A stretch of 64,000 nt of DNA from Gibbula magus (Eukaryota > Mollusca > Gastropoda > Trochida > Trochidae). This document shows, piece after piece, positions 1 through 10,209 of this stretch. Location of the stretch: the NCBI GenBank assembly GCA_936450465.1, contig OW388300.1, positions 41,820,358 to 41,884,357 on the forward strand. The letters are read 5' to 3'. Made by a program: the position numbers and the translations under genes. Each line of letters starts with the position of its first letter. The stretch's first letter is position 1. The notes beneath the pieces are model-generated. The model searched no databases, was not told where the DNA came from, and saw nothing but the letters and a program-made list of their open reading frames with translations.

Positions 1-359
1 CAGGTTTTCAAAATGTCTCTAAGTGCATGTTGAAAATTTTCCCATGTTAAAAATAGACATTTAGATCGAACTGGACCTTAAGTGACTGGGCAGATGGAAC
101 GCAAAAGCTGTGCATTTTTTCCCACATTAAGGTCTAACAGTAAGTAAAGTTTGGTTGCATTTGCTTGAGTAGTTGTCGCTCTATTTTGGAAACAAAATTC
201 ATAAAATAAATATAAATTTCATGAGTTCTATTTTTAGCCTAGTGGCAAGTCTGAATTAAAGAAAAATCTCGATAATGAAAGCGTAAAATTTATTACCATA
301 TCGTTGATAATAACAGAGTTAAGATTATTGATATGAGCACATATGCACATTTCATGTTT

Positions 360-660
360 TCCTAGCAACAATTGTTTCGCCGTGATTTGCTGTATTTCGT
401 CGTCTGTGATGTCATTAAACGATTGTTCGTGACGTCACTGTAGCTTGCTGTCGCAAGAGAAGTGGGCCGTTTCTTGACTTTTTTTTACGCGAATGGAATG
501 GAATAAACTGGGTAATAAAGAAATTATTACACTCAAATTACACTCGAAACTCTTGCAAATTTATGTATTACCCTCGCACTCACTCGGGCAATACAAACAT
601 TCACACTCGTTTCGTAAAAGTCATAAGACACATTTCCTCGGGTAATAATCTCTTTATTTA
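360..660. repeat. Unit module with TGACGTCA core
   Basis: This segment and its counterpart near 18410-18710 hold a CRE-like TGACGTCA palindrome followed by two related GGTAATAA-containing stretches around AT-rich sequence. It resembles the remains of a short non-autonomous element, but no clean terminal inverted repeats or target duplication can be drawn. Nothing coding is seen. Confidence 0.3.
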
Positions 661-3435
661 TCATGATGTACATTTTACCTTCACATCTTTTGAAACTATT
701 TTCATGTCTCTATGTTGATTTTAAAAGTATTTCCCATGTTAAATGTTCTAAGTCAATATAATTAGAAAGGTCATTGTGAAAAAAGTATTTGGAGTTTGCA
801 ATTGCATTTGACCATCGTATAATGTGTACGGGGTCGTAAAATTGTAAAAAAGTGTCCAACATTAAATTGGCCACTACGAATTACTTTTTTGCTTTTATTT
901 TTAAAATAACTTTTATGTCACTGTGTGAATTTTGTAAATTTTCCCCATGTTAAATTCACAACTTTTATTTTCTGTCATGCTGTACCCTTTCTCACCATCG
1001 GAAATGACTGTTAGCGATCGATTTTGTTATTGATTCTTAATATAAAAACTTAGCTGTTGTATAGTTGTCCTGATAAATGCATGTCATTGTGGATCCGAGG
1101 TTTTTAGGTATTCATCTTTAAAGTTGGAAAAATGTTCCAAGTCACCAAAAAGTGAAAGTTCACTGTCAAAAAAGTATAAGGAGTTTTAACATTTGGGTAT
1201 TGTTTAATCACCAATGTTTCAGCTGCACACATATGCAAGTTTCAAAGGAGAAGACTGTCAAAGGTACATCTTTGCTTGGATTGTCTTTGAGAATCGTTTT
1301 TAAAAAAAGTGTCTAGGTGCATTTTGAAAATAAATTCAACGTTAAAAAATCATCTCAGGTTTGTTTTTATTTGCTCCAGCCATTTTGGCAGTATCTTGCC
1401 AACAAAATCGGTGGAGCAATAAAAAATACACGTCAATAACGATAAAGATTCAGCCAATTGGTTGAATCCTTAAACATGATCTAAGTATTCCCAAGCATTC
1501 AATGTATAAACCTATATGTATGATATACATAAACACAAGCTCTGAAATGGTTATTTTCAAAACAATAAATAATGAAACAACTTTCATTTAGAGGTTTTGC
1601 TGAAAGACAAACAACCTTCCTAATTAACTATCTATCGAAATCTATAAATACAATTGTCTAATAAGTGTTACCTTTCTCAAATAGTAGTTTGACAACTTTA
1701 TAATTCATATTTGAATTTTAAAAAAGCCATTCAACAATCTTTTGGGATTCTAAAGCAATTACATTACATCTTTTGACATCCAAAAAAGTTGCATCAATTT
1801 TATATAAATCCAATTACATGACATACAGGAGAAGGTACAGGTTAAATAATCTCAGCATATAATGGCTAAAACATGACATAAACAATAGTTTCAATATCGG
1901 TTATATGAAAAAAAAGATAACATATTTTTTGAACAATTGATTTTTTGAGAAATTCATAAGATATATGTTACAAGAAAACATGACCGTAGTAAATTCAAAC
2001 TATTACTAAGTTCATTTTAAGCATTAAGTGTTAAATATTCTCAACTATATGCTACAATAAGAAGTAAGTAATTTCATTAGTAAAAGGTAAATGACATAGA
2101 ACTTAAATTATAAATAAAGTTTAGCCATTGGCTTCATTTGTTTAACGTTGAACATATGACTGACCAATGTGTCAAATTTTCATATCTTTATATATATTAA
2201 ATATAATTGATTTTCTTTTGAAAGTTAATATATCTAGATGACCAGATGTGATATCAAATACATAAGAATGTCTTGAGTTGGTGCTTCAATAGTTCAAAAG
2301 ATGGTGAGAGGTGTGTGATACGTTCGATAACGCTGAGAAATCAGAAAACAACTCCCATGAATATTAATAACCTAGTTTGTATAACCCTGTACATCTATAA
2401 CACCAAGGGATGAACTTGTACGAAATTACTGATATCACATTATGTTTAATTTAAGGTTTTCAGCTGTAACAATGTCAGTATCACAGTTGGTAACCACTTA
2501 CATTCAAGTGAGTTATTACTTATTTATTGAATACACAGCAATTCAGCACAATACAAACTCTTACACAAAACATTTCTCACCTGGTCAACTAAACCCCTGA
2601 GTGTTGACGAGAATAGTTTCTTAATCTAATAAGGAGTTCGATTATCACACAACCATTTATATGTAACTTTCAGGGAAATACTTGGGGAAACCATCCATCT
2701 ACTCAGCGGTAAAGTGAATCAACAAATGAAAACAATTGAATTCAAAACGGAAATGTTAGTCTAACGAGGACATCAACTTGCTATCAATGAGGAGATCCTT
2801 GTTGTCTGCAAAACGTTGTAAAACAATGTAATCATCAGCCATCAGTTCTCATTCATAAAAAAGACAACGACACAGTGTTTTATGTGTATATGTCTGTCTG
2901 AATATTTACCCCTTTCTTTTTTCAAGTTAAGATGGATAGACATTTGTGGTCATCGATGAACACATACATGTATATCGATAGATAATATGATTATATAAGT
3001 AAGTATTCTTTTCACTCATCACCTTATTATGAAGTAATTGAGGGGATAGCCAATAACAGAAACACAACACTCGAATGGTATATCTGAGCAGTGACAGAAA
3101 TAGCCAGCAAATTGAATTACCATCTCTTCAGAGCCGCCACTGTGCGTCGCACCATGTGAGAACGGAAACTGCCAGAACAAAGTGAAAGTAAAAAACATTT
3201 CATCCTTTACTTAAAACTAGCTGAGGGATATCAGTAACCAAATAGCAATCAGAGTAGTCGTTGGTCTTCGTTAGGGCTACAAATATGTTCTTAATTGATT
3301 GATGTGGATAACATTCTAAGGATATTGAGATATGTATGCTTATGAATTAAATGGAAGTGGCCATAAAACGTAAAATCTTGTGAGATGATTTAGGGCTTAA
3401 CTCTTCTTTAACGACTTCTAGTCTTGTTGCAGGGA
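661..3435. other. Non-coding part of unit copy 1
   Basis: AT-rich sequence without a supportable gene. It contains the LINE-free site TTGTA at 2377-2381, which is interrupted in copies 2 and 3. At 3033-3190 is a recurrent module (GAGGTAATTGAGGGGATAGC followed by a conserved stretch of about 130 bp) that is present at least eight times in the window at different levels of divergence. Confidence 0.5.
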
Positions 3436-3670
3436 GAAGGGCCACAGCGCCATGGTGGCTATGTATTGCGGTGAAACTTGCGAGTAATGTGTGGAACTAG
3501 CGAACCATGGGTGGTTCTGCACTGAAATTCAGTGTAGCTTTGCACCCAAACCTTACTGCATGTTGAACAGTTCTCCACAGCAGAAAAAATGGCCGAGCCC
3601 CTGGCGGGATTCAAAACCCGGGCCTCTTCATCCGAAGCCATATGCGCTAACCCAGTGATTTCTATCTATT
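3436..3670 (-). mobile_element. tRNA-derived SINE-like repeat (unit copy 1)
   Basis: Read on the minus strand, a tRNA-like head (TAGCGCATATGGCTTCGGAT, then a degenerate B box around GGGTTTTGAATCCC) is followed by a body of about 130 bp. The same family is at 21967-22165, 37078-37295 and, better preserved, 53250-53405. More diverged members lie at 10415-10640, 23075-23300, 38255-38480, 17370-17500 and 28900-28990. Internal Pol III boxes are degenerate here, so this copy is probably dead. Confidence 0.55.
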
Positions 3671-4037
3671 TGTCTCGCATGTTACCTATAGGGTTCGAGA
3701 TTCAAGTACCTTGACGCCGGGATGGTACAAATTGTTGCTGTTGATGACAAGCTGGTACAGGTTTTCGACCGTGATCAATGTTGGTTTCCAGGTTTAGTTT
3801 CCATGCATTCAACATGGAATGTACAATAACCAAATCAAATCCAAGGATTGTACTTGTCATGGTAGTATACTTATCGTAGCCTCTCTAATGGGAACACTTA
3901 TTTCTCAGTAACCTGATGAATACGTTAACTGGAAAATAATGATAGTTTTGATTACATGTCATAATTTCTTTCAGTTCAGTAATGATGTATTATAATAGTA
4001 TGTTTTTGTTTAAACATCATTATTTATACTCACCGTT

Positions 4038-4171
4038 GATAGTTAACAATATGCCCAATTATCCTAATCTGTCTAATCCCGACAATCTTTACACAGCTTA
4101 AAGACAGAGTTATCGCTCAAGTGAACTGCACTCACCACTCACCGGCAGGTGGCCTACCTTATATGGTCATT
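4038..4171. repeat. DIRS inverted terminal repeat, left (3' side of the genes)
   Basis: These 134 bases are the exact reverse complement of 10076-10209. Outside them similarity continues imperfectly toward the element edge. Both copies being identical is consistent with recent replication. Confidence 0.93.
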
Positions 4172-4235
4172 GCTTCTTCTGATGGACAGACACGAAGCCG
4201 AACGCGACCGAGGGGAGGCCGGGAGGGAACTTACG

Positions 4236-4329
4236 ATTGTTAACTATCAACGGTGAGTATAAATAATGATGTTTAAACAAAAACATACTATTATTTAATA
4301 TACTCTCCGTGATAGTTAACAATATGCCC
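4236..4329. repeat. DIRS internal complementary region (copy of the circle junction)
   Basis: Bases 4236-4287 are the reverse complement of the left edge 3999-4050, and 4295-4329 are the reverse complement of the right edge 10191-10225. Between them lies CTATTAT, the complement of the ATAATAG junction heptamer. The block therefore encodes the two element ends joined, as expected if it templates end completion on a circular intermediate. Confidence 0.9.
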
Positions 4330-4599
4330 GATTGCCACAGAGGTGGAGGGGAGCGAGAGGCCCCTAAGAGGGATAGCTCTGTCTTAACAAGAGTCAAGTT
4401 GGTGAGCCAATACAGCGTAACCAGCCTGAACCCCGATGGGGTTCATCTGTCAACCGGAGGGTTAAGCTTGACCCAACTCGTAACCGGAGGGACTCTCACC
4501 CGCGTGGTCACCAACTAAAGAAAAGACAACAAAAGCATCACTAAAATCATCGAGACTATGTTTATTGCATACTCTAGACTGGCCCAAGGAGCAGCCGAG
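4330..4599. other. DIRS 3' untranslated region
   Basis: Sequence between the recombinase stop codon and the internal complementary region. It holds short CCGGAGGG repeats and no supportable gene. Confidence 0.5.
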
Positions 4600-5940
4600 T
4601 TAACGAGGGGGGGGTAGGCCTCTTCGGTACGAGGCCGACGGAACTCGTTGCTGGGCGTACACCTGTGCGCCCAACCGATGAATCCCCTCCATGTCCTCGT
4701 TGGATACGTCTCTAAGATAGTGATTGGCGAACACCAGGCCCGACTTCCAGAAACAGCCGGCCATGATGTCCGCCACTGCCATGTTACTGTGAAGAGCCAT
4801 CGTAGCCGAGATGGCTCTGATCTCGTGTGGATTGGCCTTCGCTGGCGGGTCGAGGCCCGCGGCCTTGTAGGCGTCCAACACTGCCGAGCGGAGATAGACG
4901 CTGAGTTGACGCTTGTCTAACTCCCGAACACTAGTCTGGGAGTGCGGAAGAAAAAGTTTCCTTCTCCCTTGACGTAGTGTCTTGGTCTTTTCGGTGTAGA
5001 TCCGCAGGGCTCTCACCGGACAAAGGAGCCGATCCTCGTCCGTCGGATCTATGCTACCGGAAAGAGACGGTAACGAAAAGGTTCTACCCCTTTCGTCTGC
5101 GGCTTGGTTCTTGCAGATGAACTCAGGGGCTAACCCCAGTGACGCCGACCCACCGTCTCTCACCTCAAAACGCAAGAGGTCCGCCTGGAGAGCGTGAAGC
5201 TCTGAAATCCTGGCTGCGGACCCCATCGCAACCAAAAAGGCTGTTTTGATGGTGAGACGGAGAAGAGTCGTCTCCGTCAATGGCTCATAGTGGTCCGACT
5301 TGAGATGGTTGAGCACCACTGTCAGGTCCCACTCCGGAGGCCTGAGCTTCCTCCGCCCGTCCTCATTCCGGTAGGTCCTAATAAGTTCTTTAAGGACCGA
5401 GATGTCAACCTGGGGCTCACGCTTCCTAAGGACTGACATGACCGCCGCCAGGTTGGTGTTAATTGAGGAAGCTTTGAGCTTCCTCACCTCTCGTAGGTAC
5501 ACCAGGTACTCAGCTACCTGCGGGACCGTTACCGCCTCGATAGCATACCCCTCCTTCGCGCAGAAGGCGACGAAGGCACCCCACTGGGCGTCATAGAGAT
5601 TCCTCGTGGAGGATCTCTGCGAAGATGCGACCGCTTCGGCGACGGACTTGGAAAACCCCGCCCCTGTCAACCCCCTTTGGAGACAAACCAGGCGTGAAGG
5701 TGGAGCGCCTGGGGGTTCTCGTGAACCCGCCCGCTTGGTTTGCTCGTCAATAGGTCCCATCTCAGAGGGAGGGGGACAGGGTCTTGGCGGCACATCCTCC
5801 TCAGGGGAACGTACCAGGCCCTGGCTGGCCACAACGGAGCTATGAGAAGGAGTTGAAGTACTCGTGTCTCCTGTACCTTCGCCACCACGTGACTCAGGAT
5901 GGCGTGAGGGGGATAGGCGTAGGCGACCATCCCCTCCCAT
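4600..5940 (-). CDS. DIRS tyrosine recombinase (integrase of the element)
   Basis: Tyrosine recombinase thought to insert the circular DNA copy. The frame is open from 6063, but the first ATG is at 5940 and another, perhaps better, at 5760; the family domain only begins around 5700. From 5940 the product is 446 aa. A helical N-terminal SAM-like DNA-binding part starts near STRNLYDAQWGAF. Catalytic residues are recognisable: Arg in AARISEL, His and Arg in NPHEIRA, and the nucleophile Tyr in FANHYLRD about 33 residues later, with a Trp (CFWKSG) in the usual second His/Trp position. The set is complete, so it may be active. It overlaps the methyltransferase-like region in another frame and probably needs internal initiation or frameshifting. 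Confidence 0.85.
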   Translation of the reverse strand: MGGDGRLRLSPSRHPESRGGEGTGDTSTSTPSHSSVVASQGLVRSPEEDVPPRPCPPPSEMGPIDEQTKRAGSREPPGAPPSRLVCLQRGLTGAGFSKSVAEAVASSQRSSTRNLYDAQWGAFVAFCAKEGYAIEAVTVPQVAEYLVYLREVRKLKASSINTNLAAVMSVLRKREPQVDISVLKELIRTYRNEDGRRKLRPPEWDLTVVLNHLKSDHYEPLTETTLLRLTIKTAFLVAMGSAARISELHALQADLLRFEVRDGGSASLGLAPEFICKNQAADERGRTFSLPSLSGSIDPTDEDRLLCPVRALRIYTEKTKTLRQGRRKLFLPHSQTSVRELDKRQLSVYLRSAVLDAYKAAGLDPPAKANPHEIRAISATMALHSNMAVADIMAGCFWKSGLVFANHYLRDVSNEDMEGIHRLGAQVYAQQRVPSASYRRGLPPPR

Positions 5941-6084
5941 CCTAACGCGAGCGCATCGAGAGCCCACGCGGCCGGGTCCGGTACGGGGGACACGTACGTC
6001 GGCAACTGGTGGTTGAGCCGAGTCGCAAAGAGGTCTATGTGAGGTTTGCCGAACCTCAAACACAGACTCTCAGCACCCTCGGGT
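5667..6084 (-). pseudogene. DIRS methyltransferase-like (Dam-like) region, out of frame with RT/RNase H
   Basis: About 136 codons encode a block with motifs HIDLFATRLNHQLPTYVSP, DPAAWALDAL and AYAYPPHAIL, which in DIRS elements follows RNase H and has been likened to phage Dam-type adenine methyltransferases. Normally it continues the RT/RNase H frame. Here the RT frame stops at 6056 and this block lies in a second frame, with the switch near 6075-6085. It ends at 5667 just where the recombinase frame takes over, beside an AAAGGGGG run. Either a one-base deletion has split the polyprotein or the element uses frameshifting. The function of this domain is not settled even in intact families. 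Confidence 0.7.
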
Positions 6085-7696
6085 GCAACATCCACTCCGT
6101 CGAAGGAGGTTTGTCCGGCCGAGACAAGGCGTCCGCCAGGACGTTCTTGGCTCCTGGGATGTGCACCGCCCTGAGAGAGAGTCCGAGACTGTCCACTAGG
6201 TGAAACAGCTCCGCCACCAGTTGAAGTAGAGAGTCTGCCTTGGTTGACCCCTGCTTGTTTATGGCCCAGGCCGCCGCTGAGCTGTCCGTGTGAACACACA
6301 GGACCTGCCCCCGCAGGTGACCTGACCAATGGCTGATCGCCAGCCTTATGGCGTCCAGTTCGAGGACGTTGATGTGGCGTCGTGATTGCGCTGGCGACCA
6401 CACCCCCGCCGTTTGGTCTGAATCTAGGTGGGCTCCCCACCCCTGGGTGGAGGCATCCACGTATAGCTGAGACGTCGCTGGGGGCTGCCTGAGGGGCACA
6501 CCCCCCAGCACGTTGGACTCCTGCTGCCACCAGGAGAGGTGGTGTCTCAACTCGGTTGGAATCGGGAAGACATGACGGCAAGTCTTCTCCCTGACGTGCG
6601 CGTTTACGAAGATCTGCAGGGGCCTGAGCTGCAACCGACCCCTTCGAGTGAAGTGTTGGGTTGCGCTCAAGAACCCCAACAGCCTCTGCCACTTGCGGAG
6701 TGACAGCGGCTCCCGGAGTGCTAATTCCAGGAGATCTTGGTAGCGCCCCATCCGTTCTGTAGTGACGAAAGCTCTGTAGGTCACGGTATCCAGGCGAGCT
6801 CCCAGAAAGACCAGCGACGTCGTTGGCTCCAGGTCTGACTTGTCTAGGTTGACTAGCCATCCCAGCCGCCTGAACAACGTTATCACAAAGTCTCGTTGCG
6901 CCTCCAGAACAGATGGGGATCTGTTGTGAGTGAACCCGTCGTCCAGATACATCGCGAACTGCACGTCCACTCGATGAAGGTATTGGACGATGGGCTGGGT
7001 CACGCGAGTGAAAAGCCATGGAGCCGACGATATCCCGAACGGTAGAACGTTCCACTGAAAGTGGCGACCCGCCAGGACAAACCGGAGGTATCTGCGATCG
7101 CCATGGTAGATGGGAATGTGCAGATACGCGTCCTGCAGATCGAGGGATATCATCGAATCCAAGGGCTCCAGCAACCGCATCACTGATGGTACGGTCAAGA
7201 GACGAAAATATGGCGGCCGCTCTAGGAAGGAGAGGTTGAACTCCTTCAAGTCGTGGATCAGCCGCCACTTTTTCGGGTCTCGCTTCGGTCGCACGAAGAC
7301 CGGAGAATAGTATCCTGGAGTGAGGTTTTGGGGCAGGAGTTCCTCCACCGCCCGTTTGGAGATGAGTGTCTCCACCTGTTCCAGCGTCAGTGCGAGCCGA
7401 TCTCGTTCTAGCGGCCTCTCTGTTGGAAAACAGGTTAGCGGGGGGCGGTGTGTCACGGGAATACGAAACCCCCGCTCCAAAACCTTGCAGACGAAAGGAT
7501 CGAGCCCCAATTGCGCCCAGTTGGCCACAAACCGAGAGAGTCGACCTCCCACTGGCCCTTCCCACGCCGGGACAACCTGTGGAGGTAGCTCGGGGGCCAC
7601 CCACGAGTCACTGCTTCCTCGGGGTACCTCCATATGCGCGGCCTCTGCCACGCTGACTTCCTTTCTTGGGGGTGTGCTTGGGAGAGGGGCCGGCAT
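6056..7696 (-). CDS. DIRS reverse transcriptase / RNase H
   Basis: Product of 546 aa from the first ATG at 7696 (the frame is open slightly upstream without an ATG). It copies element RNA into DNA. RT motifs are SLDLQDAY (about 184-191, first catalytic Asp), LPFGISSAPW (about 218-227) and YLDD (250-253, catalytic pair). RNase H follows with Asp in LYVDAS (about 414), Glu in ELDAI (446), Asp in HTDSSA (471) and Asp in ADALSR (522), so all four acidic residues are present. The start overlaps the end of gag by 89 bp in a different frame. The stop at 6056 separates it from the methyltransferase-like block normally fused to it, the only obvious lesion. Confidence 0.9.
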   Translation of the reverse strand: MPAPLPSTPPRKEVSVAEAAHMEVPRGSSDSWVAPELPPQVVPAWEGPVGGRLSRFVANWAQLGLDPFVCKVLERGFRIPVTHRPPLTCFPTERPLERDRLALTLEQVETLISKRAVEELLPQNLTPGYYSPVFVRPKRDPKKWRLIHDLKEFNLSFLERPPYFRLLTVPSVMRLLEPLDSMISLDLQDAYLHIPIYHGDRRYLRFVLAGRHFQWNVLPFGISSAPWLFTRVTQPIVQYLHRVDVQFAMYLDDGFTHNRSPSVLEAQRDFVITLFRRLGWLVNLDKSDLEPTTSLVFLGARLDTVTYRAFVTTERMGRYQDLLELALREPLSLRKWQRLLGFLSATQHFTRRGRLQLRPLQIFVNAHVREKTCRHVFPIPTELRHHLSWWQQESNVLGGVPLRQPPATSQLYVDASTQGWGAHLDSDQTAGVWSPAQSRRHINVLELDAIRLAISHWSGHLRGQVLCVHTDSSAAAWAINKQGSTKADSLLQLVAELFHLVDSLGLSLRAVHIPGAKNVLADALSRPDKPPSTEWMLHPRVLRVCV

Positions 7697-9395
7697 TGAA
7701 GTCACGACTTCTGTCCTGCCGACCCCCAAACCGAAAGGAAACTCCGCCAGTCTTGGCGTTACCCACGGGAGTGTTCGCGCCTCCCTTCCTCTTCTTGGGC
7801 GTATGCGTCTGAGAAGAGGCTCTACCCCCGCCAGCGGCCAGTCTGTTGGTCAATTCCTGCTGCTGACACTCCTGCCGCTGCCGGAGGACCCCGGCAATCT
7901 GCCCATCAAAGAGAGATGAAGATGACGCGGGAGCGGCCCGCAAGCGGTTCCGGAGCTCCGCCGGAAGGTTTGTCCGGGCAAGGAAACCATCTCTCCTGAG
8001 ATTTGTGACCCCCGCCGAAATGCGGGAGGCGCACAACATCATCTGAGCGATGTTCCCCGCCACGGCGCCGAAACCGCGGTAAAGAGCCTTCGCCCCTCCC
8101 TCCATCCCCGCCTCCTTCGCAAAGGATGCCATACCCTGACAGGCATGCGCCACGTGATTGGCCAACCCCAGGATGCTCCTAGCCTCTTTGTCAAGATGGC
8201 TCAAGTGAGCGTCCGACACCTGGTGAGGTATGGAGGGGACGGCCACCCGGCGAATATCGTCGTCCAGGACAGGGGGACAGAGGGGGAAAGAAGACTGTGC
8301 TACTGGGAGGGAAGCGCGCTGCTTCTCACCCAGAACCAGGGGGGGCAGGAGACGGCCTGGCGCCGCCGCGGCGACATTGGCGTCGTAATCCCTGCCCGCC
8401 GCCTGAAGGAGTCTGTGTGGCGGCAGTGCCACGAGGCGTTGGGTAGGCGCCTCTTCCTCGGTGCAGAATGTCTCCATTCTGGCCAGCTTGGTCGAGGAGG
8501 GTTCATCCTCAACCTCAGCTAAGTCCACCTGACACCAGTCGGCGATAGCCGCCAGGCGTTCCTTGAGGTCAGGGGCATCCACTTGAGGCGTCTCCACAAT
8601 GGCCAACTCGGGAGAGGATCTCCCTGAAGTGGACATCCCACCCTCCTGGGAAGCCACCTTCGGGGCCGACTTGTCTGGATCTGAGGAGGTGCCGGCAGGT
8701 GAAACAACCACCACCCTCCTCCTCTTGGGCGTGGACGGCGGGGAGGTCGAGGGCGAAGTAACCCCTTCCTCAACCCTAGTCTGCGCCGGCAGTCGTCTGT
8801 CCAGCATGGAGGAAACCATGTCCTTGACTGAGGACAGAATATCCTCAGTCAATCTCCTTGTATCAAAGGGAGGAGGAGAAAGAGGCCTCAACCTCCTCTT
8901 CTTGGACTTGTGTTTCCTCTTCCTCCTAGGCGAAAGTCGCCGGTCTGGAAAGGACTCGGCGTCAGGGGAGGATCTCCTGATGGGAGATCTCTCACCCCCA
9001 CTACCCTGTGAAGAGACGTAAGTGTCCTTGGCGGCCGCCTCTCGACCCGCTCCCGCCCCTGCCTCTGGCAAATCGAATTCCGCCGTGTCCTCCGAAATCA
9101 CCAGGTCTGAAGACGGCGACCTGGGATCGGACATGGCGGTGCCGGCGCTAGCGGTAGCGGTGGCGGTAGCGGACGGAGAGGGCCGCCTGGACGCCCTCAG
9201 CTTAGACTGACTCTCGCTCTTCTTAACGGAGTTGCGATACTCGCGATGCTCCGCCACCGAGAGGTCAGCACATTCCTCACACCTGTCCGCGTCCGGACAA
9301 AGGTTGCGGCACAGGCGGCAAAGGCCGTGGGGGTCAAATCGCGCTGACTTCCTATAGCCACACGCCCCACAGAACGCCGAGTATGGCGAAGTCAT
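7608..9395 (-). CDS. DIRS gag-like protein
   Basis: Product of 595 aa starting MTSPYSAFCGAC. The frame stays open upstream to 9815, but that part only translates a 114-bp DNA repeat, so the ATG at 9395 is preferred. The N-terminus has a cysteine/histidine cluster (C9, C12, H23, C26, C29, C33, C39, C42) like the zinc-binding heads of DIRS gag proteins. Next come a long Ser/Pro/Arg-rich, probably disordered stretch with KRKHKSKKRR, a more folded part with a hydrophobic segment around residues 380-470, and a Gly/Arg/Lys-rich tail likely to bind nucleic acid. It is the first gene of the element and overlaps the RT frame. Confidence 0.8.
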   Translation of the reverse strand: MTSPYSAFCGACGYRKSARFDPHGLCRLCRNLCPDADRCEECADLSVAEHREYRNSVKKSESQSKLRASRRPSPSATATATASAGTAMSDPRSPSSDLVISEDTAEFDLPEAGAGAGREAAAKDTYVSSQGSGGERSPIRRSSPDAESFPDRRLSPRRKRKHKSKKRRLRPLSPPPFDTRRLTEDILSSVKDMVSSMLDRRLPAQTRVEEGVTSPSTSPPSTPKRRRVVVVSPAGTSSDPDKSAPKVASQEGGMSTSGRSSPELAIVETPQVDAPDLKERLAAIADWCQVDLAEVEDEPSSTKLARMETFCTEEEAPTQRLVALPPHRLLQAAGRDYDANVAAAAPGRLLPPLVLGEKQRASLPVAQSSFPLCPPVLDDDIRRVAVPSIPHQVSDAHLSHLDKEARSILGLANHVAHACQGMASFAKEAGMEGGAKALYRGFGAVAGNIAQMMLCASRISAGVTNLRRDGFLARTNLPAELRNRLRAAPASSSSLFDGQIAGVLRQRQECQQQELTNRLAAGGGRASSQTHTPKKRKGGANTPVGNAKTGGVSFRFGGRQDRSRDFNAGPSPKHTPKKGSQRGRGRAYGGTPRKQ

Positions 9396-9422
9396 ACTCA
9401 GCAAGCAAAAAGAGAGAACGCG

Positions 9423-9746
9423 GGAGCGGCCGGCGCTATCCCCGCGCAAGCGGCAAGCGCTAAACAAACGCAGGCGGCAGCGCAATCCAACCCAGGCGAC
9501 AAGCGCTGTCCAACCCAGGCAACAACCTACCAAGAGGAGGCGGCAGGCGCTATCCACGCACAAGCGGCAAGCGCTAAACAAACGCAGGCGACAGCGCAAT
9601 CCAACCCAGGCGACAAGCGCTGTCCAACCCAGGCGACAACCTACCGAGAGGAGGCGGCCGGCGCTATCCCCGCGCAAGCGGGAAGCGCTAACCAAACGCA
9701 GGCGGCAGCGCAATCCAACCCAGGCGACAAGCGCTGTCCAACCCCT
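9423..9746. repeat. 114-bp tandem repeat in the DIRS leader, about 2.8 copies
   Basis: GGCGCTATC recurs at 9432, 9546 and 9660, an exact 114-bp spacing, with near-identical sequence between. The block lies just upstream of the gag ATG on the minus strand and is rich in GC and in GCAAGCGC/CAGGCG words. It may be a promoter or leader enhancer array. Confidence 0.85.
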
Positions 9747-10075
9747 ACAGCAGAAAACAGAAGGCCAAGCGGTATGACCCCCGCGCCAAGCGCAAGGGAC
9801 AGGCGGCACGCGCAAGCGGCCCCGAGATCACCGACCTGCACGGACTGCACGTGCAGAACGAGCACCCCGAAATCAACAACAGTTGACACGTCAACTGCAG
9901 TCAACAACCACTAAACCTGTCTAAAGGAGAGAGACTACTTCGCGAAAGGCAGTCTAACCACCCTCAGACAGAAAATACAACTGAGAAGGAGAACAAAGTC
10001 GAGACAATAATCTTATTACTATCGAATTAGAGAGCTATCAAAACACAACATGCTTCGATGGCCGACAGAAAAGCA
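9747..10075. other. DIRS 5' leader
   Basis: Sequence between the 114-bp repeat and the right inverted repeat. It should hold the element promoter for minus-strand transcription, but I see no distinct motif. Confidence 0.4.
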
Positions 10076-10209
10076 AATGACCATATAAGGTAGGCCACCT
10101 GCCGGTGAGTGGTGAGTGCAGTTCACTTGAGCGATAACTCTGTCTTTAAGCTGTGTAAAGATTGTCGGGATTAGACAGATTAGGATAATTGGGCATATTG
10201 TTAACTATC
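10076..10209. repeat. DIRS inverted terminal repeat, right (5' side of the genes)
   Basis: Exact reverse complement of 4038-4171 over 134 bp. Confidence 0.93.

Noticed and set aside
4309..4518. Plus-strand 69-codon frame at the left end of the DIRS element
   Set aside because: It begins inside the internal complementary region, runs against the direction of the element genes and has no family resemblance.
5667..7604. A 645-codon minus-strand open frame overlapping RT/RNase H
   Set aside because: Only its last 136 or so codons (to about 6084) look like protein; the rest is an antiphase shadow of the RT/RNase H gene in GC-rich DNA.
9396..9815. N-terminal extension of gag with repeated WTALVAWVGLRCRLRL segments
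   Set aside because: It is the translation of the 114-bp DNA repeat, does not resemble a gag head, and the cysteine-rich start at 9395 fits better.
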